From positions 248,001 through 312,000 of the forward strand of contig NZ_JACNMP010000001.1 of assembly GCF_017592335.1 (NCBI RefSeq): DNA of 64,000 nucleotides, written 5' to 3'. The stretch comes from Pseudaestuariivita rosea. Lineage in GTDB: Bacteria; Pseudomonadota; Alphaproteobacteria; Rhodobacterales; Rhodobacteraceae. Below, piece after piece: positions 55,148-64,000 of the stretch. Numbering within the stretch: position 1 is the first letter of the stretch; each line of letters begins with the position of its first letter. The translations under genes and the position numbers were made by a program. Under the pieces are notes generated by a model that was given only the letters and a program-made list of their open reading frames with translations, did not search any database and was not told the origin of the DNA.

Positions 55148-55840
55148 ATGAAAGAAGGCCCCGATATTGCCAGTATTGCCGCCCTGATCGGCGATCCGGC
55201 GCGTGCGAATATGCTGACGGCGTTGATGAGCGGTAAGGCATTGACCGCAAGTGAGCTGGCCAATGAGGCCGGGATAACACTGCAAACCACCAGCTCTCAT
55301 CTAGCGAAACTGGACGATGGCGGTTTGATACGCCAGCGTAAACAAGGTCGGCATAAGTATTTTTCGCTGACCAGCGATGATGTGGCCCATGTGTTGGAAA
55401 GCCTGATGGGCCTTGCCGCCGGTGCGGGGCATCTAAGGACGCGGACAGGTCCAAAAGACACGGCCATGCGTAAGGCGCGGGTTTGTTATAACCATCTGGC
55501 CGGTGACATGGGCATTCAGCTTTTCGATGGGCTGATTGCACGTCAGCATCTGGTCACGGATGGGAAAGAGCCTGTTTTGACCGAAACCGGCCAGCAGTTT
55601 GTTGTCGACTTTGGAATTGATCTGGACGCGCTGAAGGCCAAAAAATCCCCCCTGTGCAAAGAATGTCTGGATTGGAGCGAACGCAGGTCGCATCTGGCAG
55701 GCAGCCTTGGCCGCGCCTTCATGCACCGGTTTGAAGATCTGGGCTGGTCCACGCGCGACAGCGCCAGCCGTGTCGTCCGGTTTTCGCCAGCGGGTGAACA
55801 GGACTTCAACCGGCTTTTCGGACCAGTGCATCATGCCTAA
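55148..55840 (+). CDS. ArsR-family transcriptional regulator with C-terminal extension
   Basis: A 230-residue regulator. The first 90 residues are an ArsR winged helix (IAALIGDPARANMLTALMSGKALTASELANEAGI); the C-terminal 130 residues include SPLCKECLDWSERRSHLAGSLG with a CxxC pair that could bind metal or sense redox state. It is divergent from NIPSNAP-ABM with a dyad between. The ATG has no ribosome site and may be leaderless. It probably represses the NIPSNAP-ABM operon and itself. Confidence 0.87.
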   Translation: MKEGPDIASIAALIGDPARANMLTALMSGKALTASELANEAGITLQTTSSHLAKLDDGGLIRQRKQGRHKYFSLTSDDVAHVLESLMGLAAGAGHLRTRTGPKDTAMRKARVCYNHLAGDMGIQLFDGLIARQHLVTDGKEPVLTETGQQFVVDFGIDLDALKAKKSPLCKECLDWSERRSHLAGSLGRAFMHRFEDLGWSTRDSASRVVRFSPAGEQDFNRLFGPVHHA

Positions 55841-55968
55841 TCAGCTTGGCAGATTATTGCCGTATCACCTTTAAATAACTTGGCTGCCATATGCGTGTCA
55901 TCCGACTCGGGCAGATGTGGTAGCACTCAAAACTTAAAGCAACATTATCGACAATTTCGGAGACGCCA

Positions 55969-57951
55969 ATGACAACGACGTTCACAGGTCGAGTATGCTT
56001 AATCGCGGCCATCTCAATGGGTTTCACAACAGCCGGTTCAGCCAGAACCGATTACGTTGCTGACATCGATGTGATCCGCGGCAGTAACGATGGTACAGCC
56101 GAGGCCGTGACTGGCCATGTTTTCCACGATCTTAGCCGCGACGGCACGCGTCAGGATGATGAACCCGGTGTGGCGGGCGTGATCGTGTCGAACGGTCGTG
56201 ATGTAACGACAACCGCCGCAGATGGCAGTTATTCCCTGCCGGTTTATAACAATATGACCGTCATGGTGCATGAACCATCGGCCTGGGACGTGCCCGTTGA
56301 CGAAAACGGCGTGCCACAGTTTTTCTATCATCACCTGCCCGAAGGTACGCCCGAGACATTGCGCTATGGCGGTTTGCAGGCCACCGGGGCTTTGCCGCAA
56401 GAAATCAACTTTCCGATGATCCGCACTGGCACGGATGACCAGTTTTCCTGCGTTATGATGGGCGACGCGCAACCCTATTCGAACACCGAGGTCAGCTATG
56501 TTCGTGACGGCGTTCTGGACAGCCTGTTGGATCGGGATCTGTCGGAAGCTGAATGTGTGATCATGCTGGGCGATGTGATGGGCGATGACCTTAGTCTTTT
56601 GCCCCGGTTTATGAACATCTGGTCGGTGCTTGATCTGCCGCAATACTACATCCACGGCAATCACGATTTTGATTTCGATGCGACGACCGATGAACATTCT
56701 GCCGACAGCTGGCGCCAGATTTACGGGCCAGCCTACTATAGTTTCGATATTGGCAATGTAACCTTCATAGCGCTGGATAATGTGATTTATCCTTGCGGAC
56801 CCGAAGATGACGGCCCCGGTGGGCGCGATGCCTGCACCGATCCGGAACGGGTTGTGTATAATGGTCGTGTGAATGATCGCCAGATGCAGTGGCTTGAGGC
56901 GACCTTGGCCGAAATCCCCGAAGATCGCCTGATCGTCATGATGCACCACATTCCGTTCGTCAGTTTCATCGATTCGAATACCGGGCGGCATCAGACGGAC
57001 AATCTGGCTGAGATTCACGCGCTTTTGGCCGGTCGGCCTGCGGTATCCTTTTCCGGTCATACGCATACATTTGAATATCTGGCTGCAGGGGAATGGTTTC
57101 AGGGCTGGGAAGAACAGGTCGGTGTAAAGCGGCTGCCCTTTGATCACGTTGTAGGCGGCGCGCCGTCCGGTAACTGGTTCTGGGGCGATCTGGGGTTTGA
57201 TGGAACACCGATGTCATTCGCGCGTGGTGGAACACCCCCCGGGTATATGATTGTCGACTTTGATGGCTCGGATTTCACCGTGCATTTCCACGCGGCCAAT
57301 CAGGACCCGGATCGCCAAATGGCGCTTAGCTTCAATACACCGCAATTCCGCAGCTGGTTTGATGAGCTTTTTGAATGGACATCCAACCGCGAAGATCCTG
57401 CGGCCGAACTTCCGCCTGTCACCGTCAACGATCTGGTCGACCAAAAGCTGTTCACGCCCGAGGAATTAGGTGAAACCGTCTGGCTGACCGCGAACATCTG
57501 GCGCGGGGACCGGAACACGCAGGTCTATGCGACGATCAATGGGGGTGAGCGTCTGCCGATGACCCGCACTCAACCCGGCAACGGCGAAGATGTTCTGTCA
57601 GGGGCCGAATGGGCCGATCCGTTTTCGGTTCCGCGGCAGATGACCATCGGACGCTATGCCTGGCAATCGCAGACGGACAATCAGCGCGCGCAAGGGTTTG
57701 AGGTCTGGCAAGGATCCAGCTTTGGCCCGGCCAGTCCCCAGTCGGCTGATCCGTGGATGATTGCCGACAGCTCAACCCACCTGTGGCGCCTGCAGATGCC
57801 CGCCAATCTGCCCGTTGGGGCCCATGTAATCGAGGTGACGGCAGTACTGGACGACGGCCGAGAATTCTCCGACCGCATCCTGTTCGAAGTCCGCGACGAG
57901 CGTCCGTTCCCATACTGGGACAACACGCTTTGGGAAGAGGCGAGCAACTGA
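55969..57951 (+). CDS. Secreted calcineurin-like phosphoesterase
   Basis: A 660-residue exported protein. A signal segment (about 1-24) precedes an SdrD-like domain (GHVFHDLSRDGTRQDDEPGVAGV), then a metallophosphoesterase: GDAQPYSN, LGDVMGDD, HGNHDFD, MMHHIP and SGHTHTFEY give the metal ligands. A C-terminal beta domain follows. Related proteins release phosphate from organic esters outside the cytoplasm; the real substrate is unknown. Start ATG 55969 follows CGGAGACGCC. A strong terminator follows. Confidence 0.87.
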   Translation: MTTTFTGRVCLIAAISMGFTTAGSARTDYVADIDVIRGSNDGTAEAVTGHVFHDLSRDGTRQDDEPGVAGVIVSNGRDVTTTAADGSYSLPVYNNMTVMVHEPSAWDVPVDENGVPQFFYHHLPEGTPETLRYGGLQATGALPQEINFPMIRTGTDDQFSCVMMGDAQPYSNTEVSYVRDGVLDSLLDRDLSEAECVIMLGDVMGDDLSLLPRFMNIWSVLDLPQYYIHGNHDFDFDATTDEHSADSWRQIYGPAYYSFDIGNVTFIALDNVIYPCGPEDDGPGGRDACTDPERVVYNGRVNDRQMQWLEATLAEIPEDRLIVMMHHIPFVSFIDSNTGRHQTDNLAEIHALLAGRPAVSFSGHTHTFEYLAAGEWFQGWEEQVGVKRLPFDHVVGGAPSGNWFWGDLGFDGTPMSFARGGTPPGYMIVDFDGSDFTVHFHAANQDPDRQMALSFNTPQFRSWFDELFEWTSNREDPAAELPPVTVNDLVDQKLFTPEELGETVWLTANIWRGDRNTQVYATINGGERLPMTRTQPGNGEDVLSGAEWADPFSVPRQMTIGRYAWQSQTDNQRAQGFEVWQGSSFGPASPQSADPWMIADSSTHLWRLQMPANLPVGAHVIEVTAVLDDGREFSDRILFEVRDERPFPYWDNTLWEEASN

Positions 57952-57967
57952 TTTCTGAAACGAAGTT

Positions 57968-57997
57968 AAGGGCGCTCATCGTCGAGCGCCCTTTCAA
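57968..57997 (+). terminator. Terminator after the phosphoesterase
   Basis: AAGGGCGCTC (57968-57977) and GAGCGCCCTT (57984-57993) form a perfect 10-bp stem with ATCGTC loop, followed by TCAAAAC; the T run is short but the stem is strong. Confidence 0.8.
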
Positions 57998-58026
57998 AAC
58001 AAAACGGTTTGTCTCATAAAGTTTTA

Positions 58027-58686
58027 ATGCCGAGAACAGTTATTGATATCCGAAACGCTTCATTAGATCAGTTCAAAGATTTTGTTTTTGATCATGCTGT
58101 ACATAGCATCGGTAGCGATCAGGTGTGGTATCATCAATTTGATTTGGAAATTAGATTTGATGACGAACACAACGCGCGCTGTTTCATCAAAATGTTAACA
58201 GACGCAAAAGGATTACTGTCAAAATACGACTCAGAAAAGTTGGAGCAGGGGTGCTGGGCTATGTTTTCAGGTTTCGATGGAAACTTGAACTACCTGATCT
58301 GGGACAGCGCAATTCCAATCAAGACCAAGGAAGATTTGATTGCATCAATGTATTTCATATATCGCGATCTCTTTGCGGTCGATCCATTAGGAGAGGCTTG
58401 TGAAATGTGGTGGGATGGTCTGGCATATGAAATTCATCCATTGAAACGTGCCGACCCAGAAAACAATCCGCATGACAAACGCATTCAGGATGCAATGTTT
58501 GAAGTCTTATCCAAGATACTTCTGCTTGAATCTGTCCATTGCCAATCGGCGGCGCTCCATGGGCTTAATCATGTTGCCCATCCTGATACCGAAAATATCG
58601 TCAAGAAATACGTCGAAAGTCATCCGGAATTATCAGAAGCCGATATTGACTATGCATATCGATGTGCAAAGGGCAACGCGCTTTGA
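58027..58686 (+). CDS. AT-rich orphan gene of unknown function
   Basis: A 219-residue protein I do not recognise. It is clearly richer in A+T than its neighbours and uses other codons, suggesting transfer. It has many aromatic residues in the middle (QVWYHQFDLEIRF, CWAMFSGFDGNLNYLIWD) and a C-terminal helical part (SAALHGLNHVAHPDTENIVKKYVE) resembling a HEAT-type repeat. The start is uncertain: ATG 58027, or TTG 58009. No ribosome site is visible, and the preceding terminator leaves almost no room for a promoter. Confidence 0.6.
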   Translation: MPRTVIDIRNASLDQFKDFVFDHAVHSIGSDQVWYHQFDLEIRFDDEHNARCFIKMLTDAKGLLSKYDSEKLEQGCWAMFSGFDGNLNYLIWDSAIPIKTKEDLIASMYFIYRDLFAVDPLGEACEMWWDGLAYEIHPLKRADPENNPHDKRIQDAMFEVLSKILLLESVHCQSAALHGLNHVAHPDTENIVKKYVESHPELSEADIDYAYRCAKGNAL

Positions 58687-58729
58687 GGATGCTGCTGTCA
58701 AAGGATTGATTTAAGCTTGGCAAAAGCCC

Positions 58730-58758
58730 TTGCAGACTCACCTACCCGCGCGTATATG
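58730..58758 (+). promoter_or_regulatory. Probable rimP-nusA-infB promoter
   Basis: TTGCAG (58730-58735), exactly 17 bases, TATATG (58753-58758). Transcription would start near 58765, ahead of the hairpin and terminator at 58774-58836. Confidence 0.45.
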
Positions 58759-58773
58759 ACCAACAACAGCGGC

Positions 58774-58836
58774 GCGTTCGGGTCCACACCGACGCTCCAC
58801 CGGGAAACACCAACGGGCCGCGCGCCCGTTTTTTTG
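58774..58836 (+). promoter_or_regulatory. Possible transcription attenuator before rimP
   Basis: A hairpin (GCGT-t-CGG / CCG-ACGC, 58774-58795) is followed by a terminator stem AACGGGC / GCCCGTT (58812-58818, 58824-58830) and TTTTTT. GGCGCG (58771-58776) can pair instead with CGCGCC (58821-58826), which would break the terminator. It lies between the promoter and rimP. Confidence 0.5.
58812..58836 (+). terminator. Intrinsic terminator upstream of rimP
   Basis: AACGGGC (58812-58818) and GCCCGTT (58824-58830) with loop CGCGC, followed by a run ending TTTTTTTG. It ends 28 bases before the rimP start, so it must be bypassed for rimP-infB transcripts. Confidence 0.85.
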
Positions 58837-58864
58837 TGCTCTGGATACGCAGAAGCTGATCACT

Positions 58865-59437
58865 ATGAATGACCTTATCGCGAAAGCTGCCATTGATCGC
58901 CGTCTGGCTGAAATCATTACCCCTGTCATCGAAGGCATGGGCTATGAGCTGGTGCGCGTGCGGCTGATGGGGGGCAAGACCTCGACCCTGCAGATCATGG
59001 CGCAGCGGCCCGATGGTACGATTGAAGTTGACGATTGTGCCGATATCTCGACCGCGGTCAGTGCCACGCTGGATGTCGAAGATCCGATCGTGGATGCCTA
59101 TACGCTTGAAGTGTCCTCGCCCGGGATCGACCGCCCCCTGACCCGTCTGAAGGATTTCGATCAGTGGGAAGGTTATGAAGCCAAGATCGAGACGACTGAA
59201 CTGATCGACGGGCGCCGTCGGTTCAAGGGCGAATTGGCCGGAACCGAAGGCGATGAGGTGCTGATCAATATCGAAGAAGGCACGATCGGGCTGAAGTTCG
59301 ACTGGCTGGCAGATGCCAAGCTGGTGCTGACCGATGATCTGATCAAGGAAATGTTGCGCCAGCGCAAGGCGGCGGGCGTTGTGAACGAAGATGATTTTGA
59401 CGAAATAGAGACTGAGACACAGTCCGAGGAGAACTGA
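58865..59437 (+). CDS. rimP: Ribosome maturation factor RimP
   Basis: Helps assemble the 30S subunit. The 190-residue protein has [15 protein letters not shown] and the family's [16 protein letters not shown] loop. The C-terminus is more acidic than usual ([15 protein letters not shown]). It is one base from nusA. Expression is probably governed by the upstream promoter-terminator region. Confidence 0.93.
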   Translation: MNDLIAKAAIDRRLAEIITPVIEGMGYELVRVRLMGGKTSTLQIMAQRPDGTIEVDDCADISTAVSATLDVEDPIVDAYTLEVSSPGIDRPLTRLKDFDQWEGYEAKIETTELIDGRRRFKGELAGTEGDEVLINIEEGTIGLKFDWLADAKLVLTDDLIKEMLRQRKAAGVVNEDDFDEIETETQSEEN

Positions 59438-59438
59438 T

Positions 59439-61046
59439 ATGGCAATAACATCCGCCAACCAGCTTGAACTGCTGCAAACGGCCGAGGCCGTGGCCCGCGA
59501 AAAGATGATCGACCCCGGTCTGGTCGTCGAAGCGATGGAAGAAAGTCTGGCCCGTGCCGCAAAGTCGCGCTACGGCGCCGAGATGGACATTCGTGTGTCC
59601 ATTGACCGCAAGACCGGTAAGGCGACCTTCACCCGCGTACGCACGGTGGTCGAGGATGAAGAGCTTGAGAATTATCAAGCCGAGTTCACCGTTGAGCAGG
59701 CCAAGCAATATCTGGAAAACCCCGCCGTTGGTGATCTGCTGATCGAAGAAATACCGCCCGTTGAGATGGGCCGGATCGCCGCACAGTCCGCCAAGCAGGT
59801 CATTCTGCAGAAGGTCCGCGAAGCAGAACGCGACCGTCAGTACGAAGAATTCAAGGACCGCGCGGGCACGATCATCAACGCGCTGGTCAAGCGCGAGGAA
59901 TACGGCAATGTCATCGTCGATATCGGCGCGGGCGAAGCTGTGCTGCGCCGGAACGAAAAGATCGGCCGCGAAAGCTATCGCAATGGCGACCGCATCCGCT
60001 GCTACATCAAAGATGTGCGGCGTGAACAGCGGGGGCCTCAGATATTCCTCAGCCGGACAGCACCTGAATTCATGGCGGAACTTTTCAAAATGGAAGTGCC
60101 CGAGATTTATGACGGCATCATCGATATCAAGGCCGTCGCGCGTGACCCCGGCAGCCGCGCTAAGATTGCGGTGATCAGCCACGATAACTCAATCGACCCT
60201 GTGGGTGCCTGTGTCGGTATGCGTGGCAGCCGGGTTCAGGCGGTTGTCAACGAACTTCAGGGCGAAAAGATCGATATTATCCCCTGGAACGAAGATCAGC
60301 CGACCTTCCTGGTGAACGCACTGCAACCGGCCGAGGTCAGCAAGGTTGTTCTGGACGAAGAAGCCGAGCGAATCGAGGTCGTTGTACCCGACGATCAACT
60401 GTCGCTTGCCATCGGGCGGCGCGGTCAGAACGTGCGGCTGGCATCCCAACTGACCGGGTTGGACATCGATATCATGACCGAAAGCGATGAATCCGAACGT
60501 CGTCAGGCAGAATTTGCCGAACGCACCAAGCTGTTCATGGACACGCTGGATCTGGATGAATTCTTTGCGCAGTTGCTGGTGTCCGAAGGCTTCAGCAATC
60601 TGGAAGAGGTCGCTTATGTGGAAATCGACGAACTGTTGGTCATCGACGGTGTCGATGAAGACACCGCAAACGAACTTCAGGCCCGTGCCCGTGATCATCT
60701 GGAGGCGATGAACAAAAAGGCCTTGGATGCGGCGCGCGAACTGGGGGTTGAGGACAGCCTGGTTGACTTTGAGGGGCTGACACCCCAAATGATTGAGGCC
60801 TTGGCGAAGGACGACATCAAGACATTGGAAGATTTCGCAACCTGCGCTGATTGGGAATTGGCAGGTGGTTGGACCACTGTTGAGGGCGAACGTGTGAAAG
60901 ACGACGGCATTCTTGAGCCGTTCGATGTCAGCCTTGAGGAAGCGCAGAACCTGGTCATGACAGCGCGCGTCATGTTGGGCTGGGTCGATCCCGAAGAATT
61001 GACGGCCAATGAAGAAGATACTGTCGAAGAAGAGGCCGAGGCCTGA
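59439..61046 (+). CDS. nusA: Transcription termination/antitermination factor NusA
   Basis: RNA polymerase-bound elongation factor of 535 residues. It has an N-terminal polymerase-binding domain, S1 domain (GDRIRCYIKDVRREQRGPQIFLSRT), two KH domains (VGACVGMRGSRVQAV, LAIGRRGQNVRLASQL) and two C-terminal acidic repeats (from about 365 and 445). Start is ATG 59439. It follows rimP directly and is followed by the YlxR-L7Ae gene. NusA stabilises hairpin-dependent termination, which makes the terminator before rimP a plausible target for self-control. Confidence 0.95.
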   Translation: MAITSANQLELLQTAEAVAREKMIDPGLVVEAMEESLARAAKSRYGAEMDIRVSIDRKTGKATFTRVRTVVEDEELENYQAEFTVEQAKQYLENPAVGDLLIEEIPPVEMGRIAAQSAKQVILQKVREAERDRQYEEFKDRAGTIINALVKREEYGNVIVDIGAGEAVLRRNEKIGRESYRNGDRIRCYIKDVRREQRGPQIFLSRTAPEFMAELFKMEVPEIYDGIIDIKAVARDPGSRAKIAVISHDNSIDPVGACVGMRGSRVQAVVNELQGEKIDIIPWNEDQPTFLVNALQPAEVSKVVLDEEAERIEVVVPDDQLSLAIGRRGQNVRLASQLTGLDIDIMTESDESERRQAEFAERTKLFMDTLDLDEFFAQLLVSEGFSNLEEVAYVEIDELLVIDGVDEDTANELQARARDHLEAMNKKALDAARELGVEDSLVDFEGLTPQMIEALAKDDIKTLEDFATCADWELAGGWTTVEGERVKDDGILEPFDVSLEEAQNLVMTARVMLGWVDPEELTANEEDTVEEEAEA

Positions 61047-61073
61047 TCTTGGGCCTTGTTTCTTGGGGGTCCG

Positions 61074-61703
61074 ATGACGCGTGGTGGTCGAACAAAAAAC
61101 CGCGATCTGTCCGAACGCAAATGCGTGGTGACGGGTGAGGTTCAGCCAAAAGCTGGGCTGATCCGCTTTGTCGTAGGGCCAAACGACGATGTGGTCGCTG
61201 ATGTTCTGGAAAAGCTGCCAGGACGCGGCCTGTGGGTTTCGGCCGATAAGACAGCGCTGGAAACCGCGTCGCGTAAGGGGCTGTTTTCGCGCGGGGCGAA
61301 ACGACAGGTCACAGTGCCAGACGGTCTGATGGCCGAGATTGATCGCCAGCTTGTGCGGCGCATGGTTGATCTGATCTCACTTGCGCGGAAAGCAGGCGAG
61401 GCGGTCGCAGGATACGAAAAGGTCAAGGACTGGTTGATCAAGGACGTGGCCGAGGTGCTGTTGCAGGCTTCGGACGGTTCTGAAAGGGGTAAATCCAAGC
61501 TCAGGACGCCAGAAGGTGGGCATTTTATCGGTGTTTTGACTTCTGCAGAATTGGGTTTGGCATTTGGACGGGAAAGTGTGATACACGGCGCACTCGCCAC
61601 TGGTGGACTCACGACACGTGTTGTAGAGACTGCTGCAAAGCTGAAAGGCGTGCGCGATATAGACGGTGGTAAGGATCGCCGGAAAGGAAAAGACTCTAGA
61701 TGA
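61074..61703 (+). CDS. YlxR (DUF448) - L7Ae fusion RNA-binding protein
   Basis: A 209-residue fusion: an N-terminal YlxR-type domain ([31 protein letters not shown]), then an L7Ae/L30e/S12e/Gadd45-type domain ([22 protein letters not shown]). Both bind RNA. In alphaproteobacteria this fusion is the usual gene between nusA and infB. Start is ATG 61074 with TTGGGGGT upstream. Its stop overlaps the infB start (ATGA at 61700-61703). Confidence 0.9.
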   Translation: MTRGGRTKNRDLSERKCVVTGEVQPKAGLIRFVVGPNDDVVADVLEKLPGRGLWVSADKTALETASRKGLFSRGAKRQVTVPDGLMAEIDRQLVRRMVDLISLARKAGEAVAGYEKVKDWLIKDVAEVLLQASDGSERGKSKLRTPEGGHFIGVLTSAELGLAFGRESVIHGALATGGLTTRVVETAAKLKGVRDIDGGKDRRKGKDSR

Positions 61704-64000
61704 GTGAAGACGACGGTAAAAAAACTTTGGGTCTGCGCGGCGGACCACGCTCGGGCAATGTAAAGCAAAGCTTTAGCCATGGGCGGACGAAAAACGTCGT
61801 GGTTGAAACCAAACGTAAACGCGTTGTGGTCCCCAAGCCCGGTGCGGCCAAAAGTGGTGGCGGTCAGCCGGTCAAAGGCGATGCATCAAAGCGGCCCGCA
61901 GGCATCACCGATGCTGAGATGGAGCGTCGGCGCAAAGCCCTGATGGCCGCTAAGGCGCGTGAAGCGGAAGATGCAGCGCAGCGCGAAGCAGAAGAAAAAG
62001 CCCGCGAAGAAGAACGTCAGCGCCGCCGGGAAGAGCAAGAAGCCAAGGAACGCGAAGAACGCGAACTGCAGGAACGTGCCAAAGCCAAGGCCGAGGAAGA
62101 CGAACGCCGCCAGCGCGAAGCAGAAGAAGCGGCCAAGCGGGCTGCAGCGGAAAAAGCGGCACCAAAGGATGATGCCGGTGCGCGGGGCGGTGCAGCCAAG
62201 CAACCAGTACGCAACAAGGGTCGTGAAGCTGAACAGGCTGATCGCGATAATCGCGGTCGCGGTCGTGGTGATGATGGTGGACGCCGTTCGGGCAAGCTGA
62301 CGTTGAATCAGGCGCTTTCGGGTCGCGAAGGCGGACGCCAGTTGTCCATGGCCGCGATGAAGCGGAAACAGGAACGCGCCCGTCAGAAAGCCATGGGCGG
62401 TAGCCAGGAACGCGAAAAGGTTATCCGCACCGTTCAATTACCCGAAGCGATCATGGTGTCAGAACTGGCGAACCGGATGTCAGAACGTGTGGCTGATGTG
62501 GTCAAGGCGTTGATGCAGAACGGTATGATGGTGACGCAAAACCAAACCATCGATGCTGATACGGCTGAGTTGATTATCGAAGAATTCGGTCACAAGGTCA
62601 CCCGTGTCTCGGATTCTGATGTCGAGGACGTGATCGATCAGGTCGAAGACTCTGATGACGATCTGCAGTCGCGCCCGCCGGTTATCACGGTCATGGGTCA
62701 CGTTGACCACGGCAAGACGTCATTGCTGGACGCGATCCGCAATGCCAAGGTGGTATCTGGCGAGGCGGGCGGGATCACACAGCATATCGGTGCCTATCAG
62801 GTTGACCAGAATGGCACAAAGCTGACATTCTTGGATACGCCTGGCCATGCGGCCTTTACCAGCATGCGGGCACGGGGTGCTCAGGTCACTGATATCGTGA
62901 TCTTGGTGGTGGCGGCAGACGATGCTGTGATGCCTCAGACGATTGAGGCGATCAACCACGCAAAAGCTGCCAAAGTGCCAATGATCGTGGCAATCAACAA
63001 AGTTGATAAGCCCGGTGCGAACCCTGACAAGGTGCGAACGGATCTGCTTCAGCACGAAGTGATCGTCGAAAAGTTGTCTGGTGAAGTGCAGGACGTCGAG
63101 GTTTCGGCCGTCAAGGGTACAGGTCTGGACGAATTGCTTGAGTCTATTGCGCTTCAGGCCGAAATTCTTGAGCTGAAAGCAAACCCTGAACGTGCCGCGT
63201 CGGGCGCTGTGATCGAAGCACAGTTGGATGTGGGGCGTGGACCTGTTGCGACTGTTCTGGTCCAGAACGGAACCTTGCGTCAGGGCGATATCTTTGTCGT
63301 GGGTGAGCAGTATGGTAAAGTACGCGCGCTAATCAACGATCAGGGGGACCGTGTCGAGGAAGCTGGCCCATCCGTTCCGGTTGAGGTTCTGGGTCTGAAC
63401 GGCACGCCAGAGGCTGGCGATGTTCTGAATGTCGTCGATACCGAAGGTCAGGCGCGCGAAATTGCAGAATATCGCGAAAAAGCCGCGAAAGAAAAGCGTG
63501 CGGCGGCGGGTGCTGCCACAACGCTGGAACAGCTGATGGCCAAGGCGAAAGAAGACGAAAACGTCACCGAGATGCCTATTTTGGTAAAAGCCGACGTTCA
63601 AGGCTCTGCCGAAGCGATCGTTCAGGCGATGGAAAAGATCGGAAACGACGAAGTGCGCGTGCGCGTGCTGCATTCGGGTGTTGGTGCCATCACCGAAACT
63701 GATATTGGTCTTGCCGAAGCGTCCGGTGCGCCGGTCTTCGGGTTTAATGTTCGGGCTAATGCATCGGCGCGGAATACGGCCAACCAAAAGGGTGTCGAGA
63801 TACGGTACTATTCGGTGATCTACGATCTGGTCGATGACGTTAAAGCTGCTGCAAGTGGTCTGCTGAGTGCCGAGATCAAGGAAAACTTCATCGGGTATGC
63901 CGAGATCAGAGAAGTCTTCAAAGTCTCGGGCGTTGGCAAGGTCGCGGGCTGTTTGGTCACAGAGGGCGTTGCCCGCCGGTCTGCCGGGGTGCGCTTGCTG
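61700..64000 (+). CDS. infB: Translation initiation factor IF-2 (3' end cut by the window)
   Basis: Starts at ATG 61700 inside the previous stop and stays open to the end of the window (767 codons). It places initiator tRNA on the 30S subunit with GTP. The first 200 residues are a charged, low-complexity coiled-coil region of Glu/Arg/Ala/Lys. The G domain has [17 protein letters not shown] and NKVDKPG, and domain II and III follow ([14 protein letters not shown]). The last part is missing, not truncated by mutation. Confidence 0.96.
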   Translation, partial: MSEDDGKKTLGLRGGPRSGNVKQSFSHGRTKNVVVETKRKRVVVPKPGAAKSGGGQPVKGDASKRPAGITDAEMERRRKALMAAKAREAEDAAQREAEEKAREEERQRRREEQEAKEREERELQERAKAKAEEDERRQREAEEAAKRAAAEKAAPKDDAGARGGAAKQPVRNKGREAEQADRDNRGRGRGDDGGRRSGKLTLNQALSGREGGRQLSMAAMKRKQERARQKAMGGSQEREKVIRTVQLPEAIMVSELANRMSERVADVVKALMQNGMMVTQNQTIDADTAELIIEEFGHKVTRVSDSDVEDVIDQVEDSDDDLQSRPPVITVMGHVDHGKTSLLDAIRNAKVVSGEAGGITQHIGAYQVDQNGTKLTFLDTPGHAAFTSMRARGAQVTDIVILVVAADDAVMPQTIEAINHAKAAKVPMIVAINKVDKPGANPDKVRTDLLQHEVIVEKLSGEVQDVEVSAVKGTGLDELLESIALQAEILELKANPERAASGAVIEAQLDVGRGPVATVLVQNGTLRQGDIFVVGEQYGKVRALINDQGDRVEEAGPSVPVEVLGLNGTPEAGDVLNVVDTEGQAREIAEYREKAAKEKRAAAGAATTLEQLMAKAKEDENVTEMPILVKADVQGSAEAIVQAMEKIGNDEVRVRVLHSGVGAITETDIGLAEASGAPVFGFNVRANASARNTANQKGVEIRYYSVIYDLVDDVKAAASGLLSAEIKENFIGYAEIREVFKVSGVGKVAGCLVTEGVARRSAGVRLL

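Noticed and set aside
56038-57147. Open frame of 369 codons on the minus strand
   Set aside because: Antisense shadow of the phosphoesterase, whose metal motifs fix the true strand.
58741-58836. Possible tRNA before rimP, as metY in enterobacteria
   Set aside because: GTTCGGGTC resembles a T loop, but the invariant A is missing and no acceptor, D or anticodon stem can be built.
1-64000. Insertion sequences, prophage, CRISPR arrays or plasmid origins
   Set aside because: No transposase, integrase other than XerC, phage structural gene, spaced direct repeats or replication initiator was seen.

Overview
The window reads as one contiguous stretch of core chromosome from a marine alphaproteobacterium of the Roseobacter/Rhodobacteraceae type. 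The inference rests on a class I lysyl-tRNA synthetase, a phosphatidylcholine synthase, a PyrC-like protein that has lost its metal-binding motifs, the DUF4170-Kdo transferase-lpxK block, the YlxR/L7Ae fusion between nusA and infB, and dense packing with many 1-4 nt gene overlaps. I see no tRNA, rRNA, CRISPR array, insertion sequence, integrase island or prophage. No gap between genes exceeds 300 bases.

Layout. 1-900: end of an aerobic CO dehydrogenase-type operon. 1045-4321: a membrane protein of unknown role, a TerB-like protein and class I LysRS. 4334-6873: an AsnC/Lrp regulator divergent from an arginase-ornithine cyclodeaminase operon (arginine to proline). 6881-11499: AlkB-type hydroxylase, MutY, a DciA/DUF721 protein, a DsbA-like thiol protein and a CoA-transferase. 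11529-18446: YceI, lipid A core assembly (DUF4170, Kdo transferase, lpxK), CysQ, PmbA/TldE and a DUF2125 protein. 18575-23390: SDR, short enoyl-CoA hydratase, HNH nuclease, HI0933 flavoprotein, lipoprotein, holA and lptE. 23377-31397: leuS, a glycosyltransferase, DUF3576, an acidic porin, a TPR-sulfotransferase and a YggS-type PLP protein. 31390-39200: L,D-transpeptidase-like protein, ribA, an orphan response regulator, xthA, thioredoxin-TPR, LON-domain protein, Trm112 protein, UbiH-type hydroxylase and amidase. 39289-43863: manC, pcs, xerC, DUF484 and fsa. 43948-50179: priA, DUF805, plsY, degenerate pyrC, a tail-anchored unknown and an ABC ATPase. 50277-55840: zinc-finger protein, polA, GST, SnoaL-like, ABM and NIPSNAP proteins and an ArsR regulator. 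55969-64000: secreted phosphoesterase, an AT-rich orphan gene, then rimP-nusA-ylxR/L7Ae-infB, with infB cut by the window edge.

Most of the content is housekeeping. The material that standard annotation would miss lies between genes: a probable three-hairpin small RNA or leader at about 33787-33932; a promoter, hairpin and intrinsic terminator in front of rimP-nusA that could act as an attenuator; a near-perfect dyad beside a probably leaderless arsR gene; and leader hairpins able to cover the ribosome sites of manC and pmbA. I did not find a convincing new multi-gene system. The small GST/SnoaL/ABM/NIPSNAP/ArsR cluster and the AT-rich orphan gene before rimP are the most unusual coding content.
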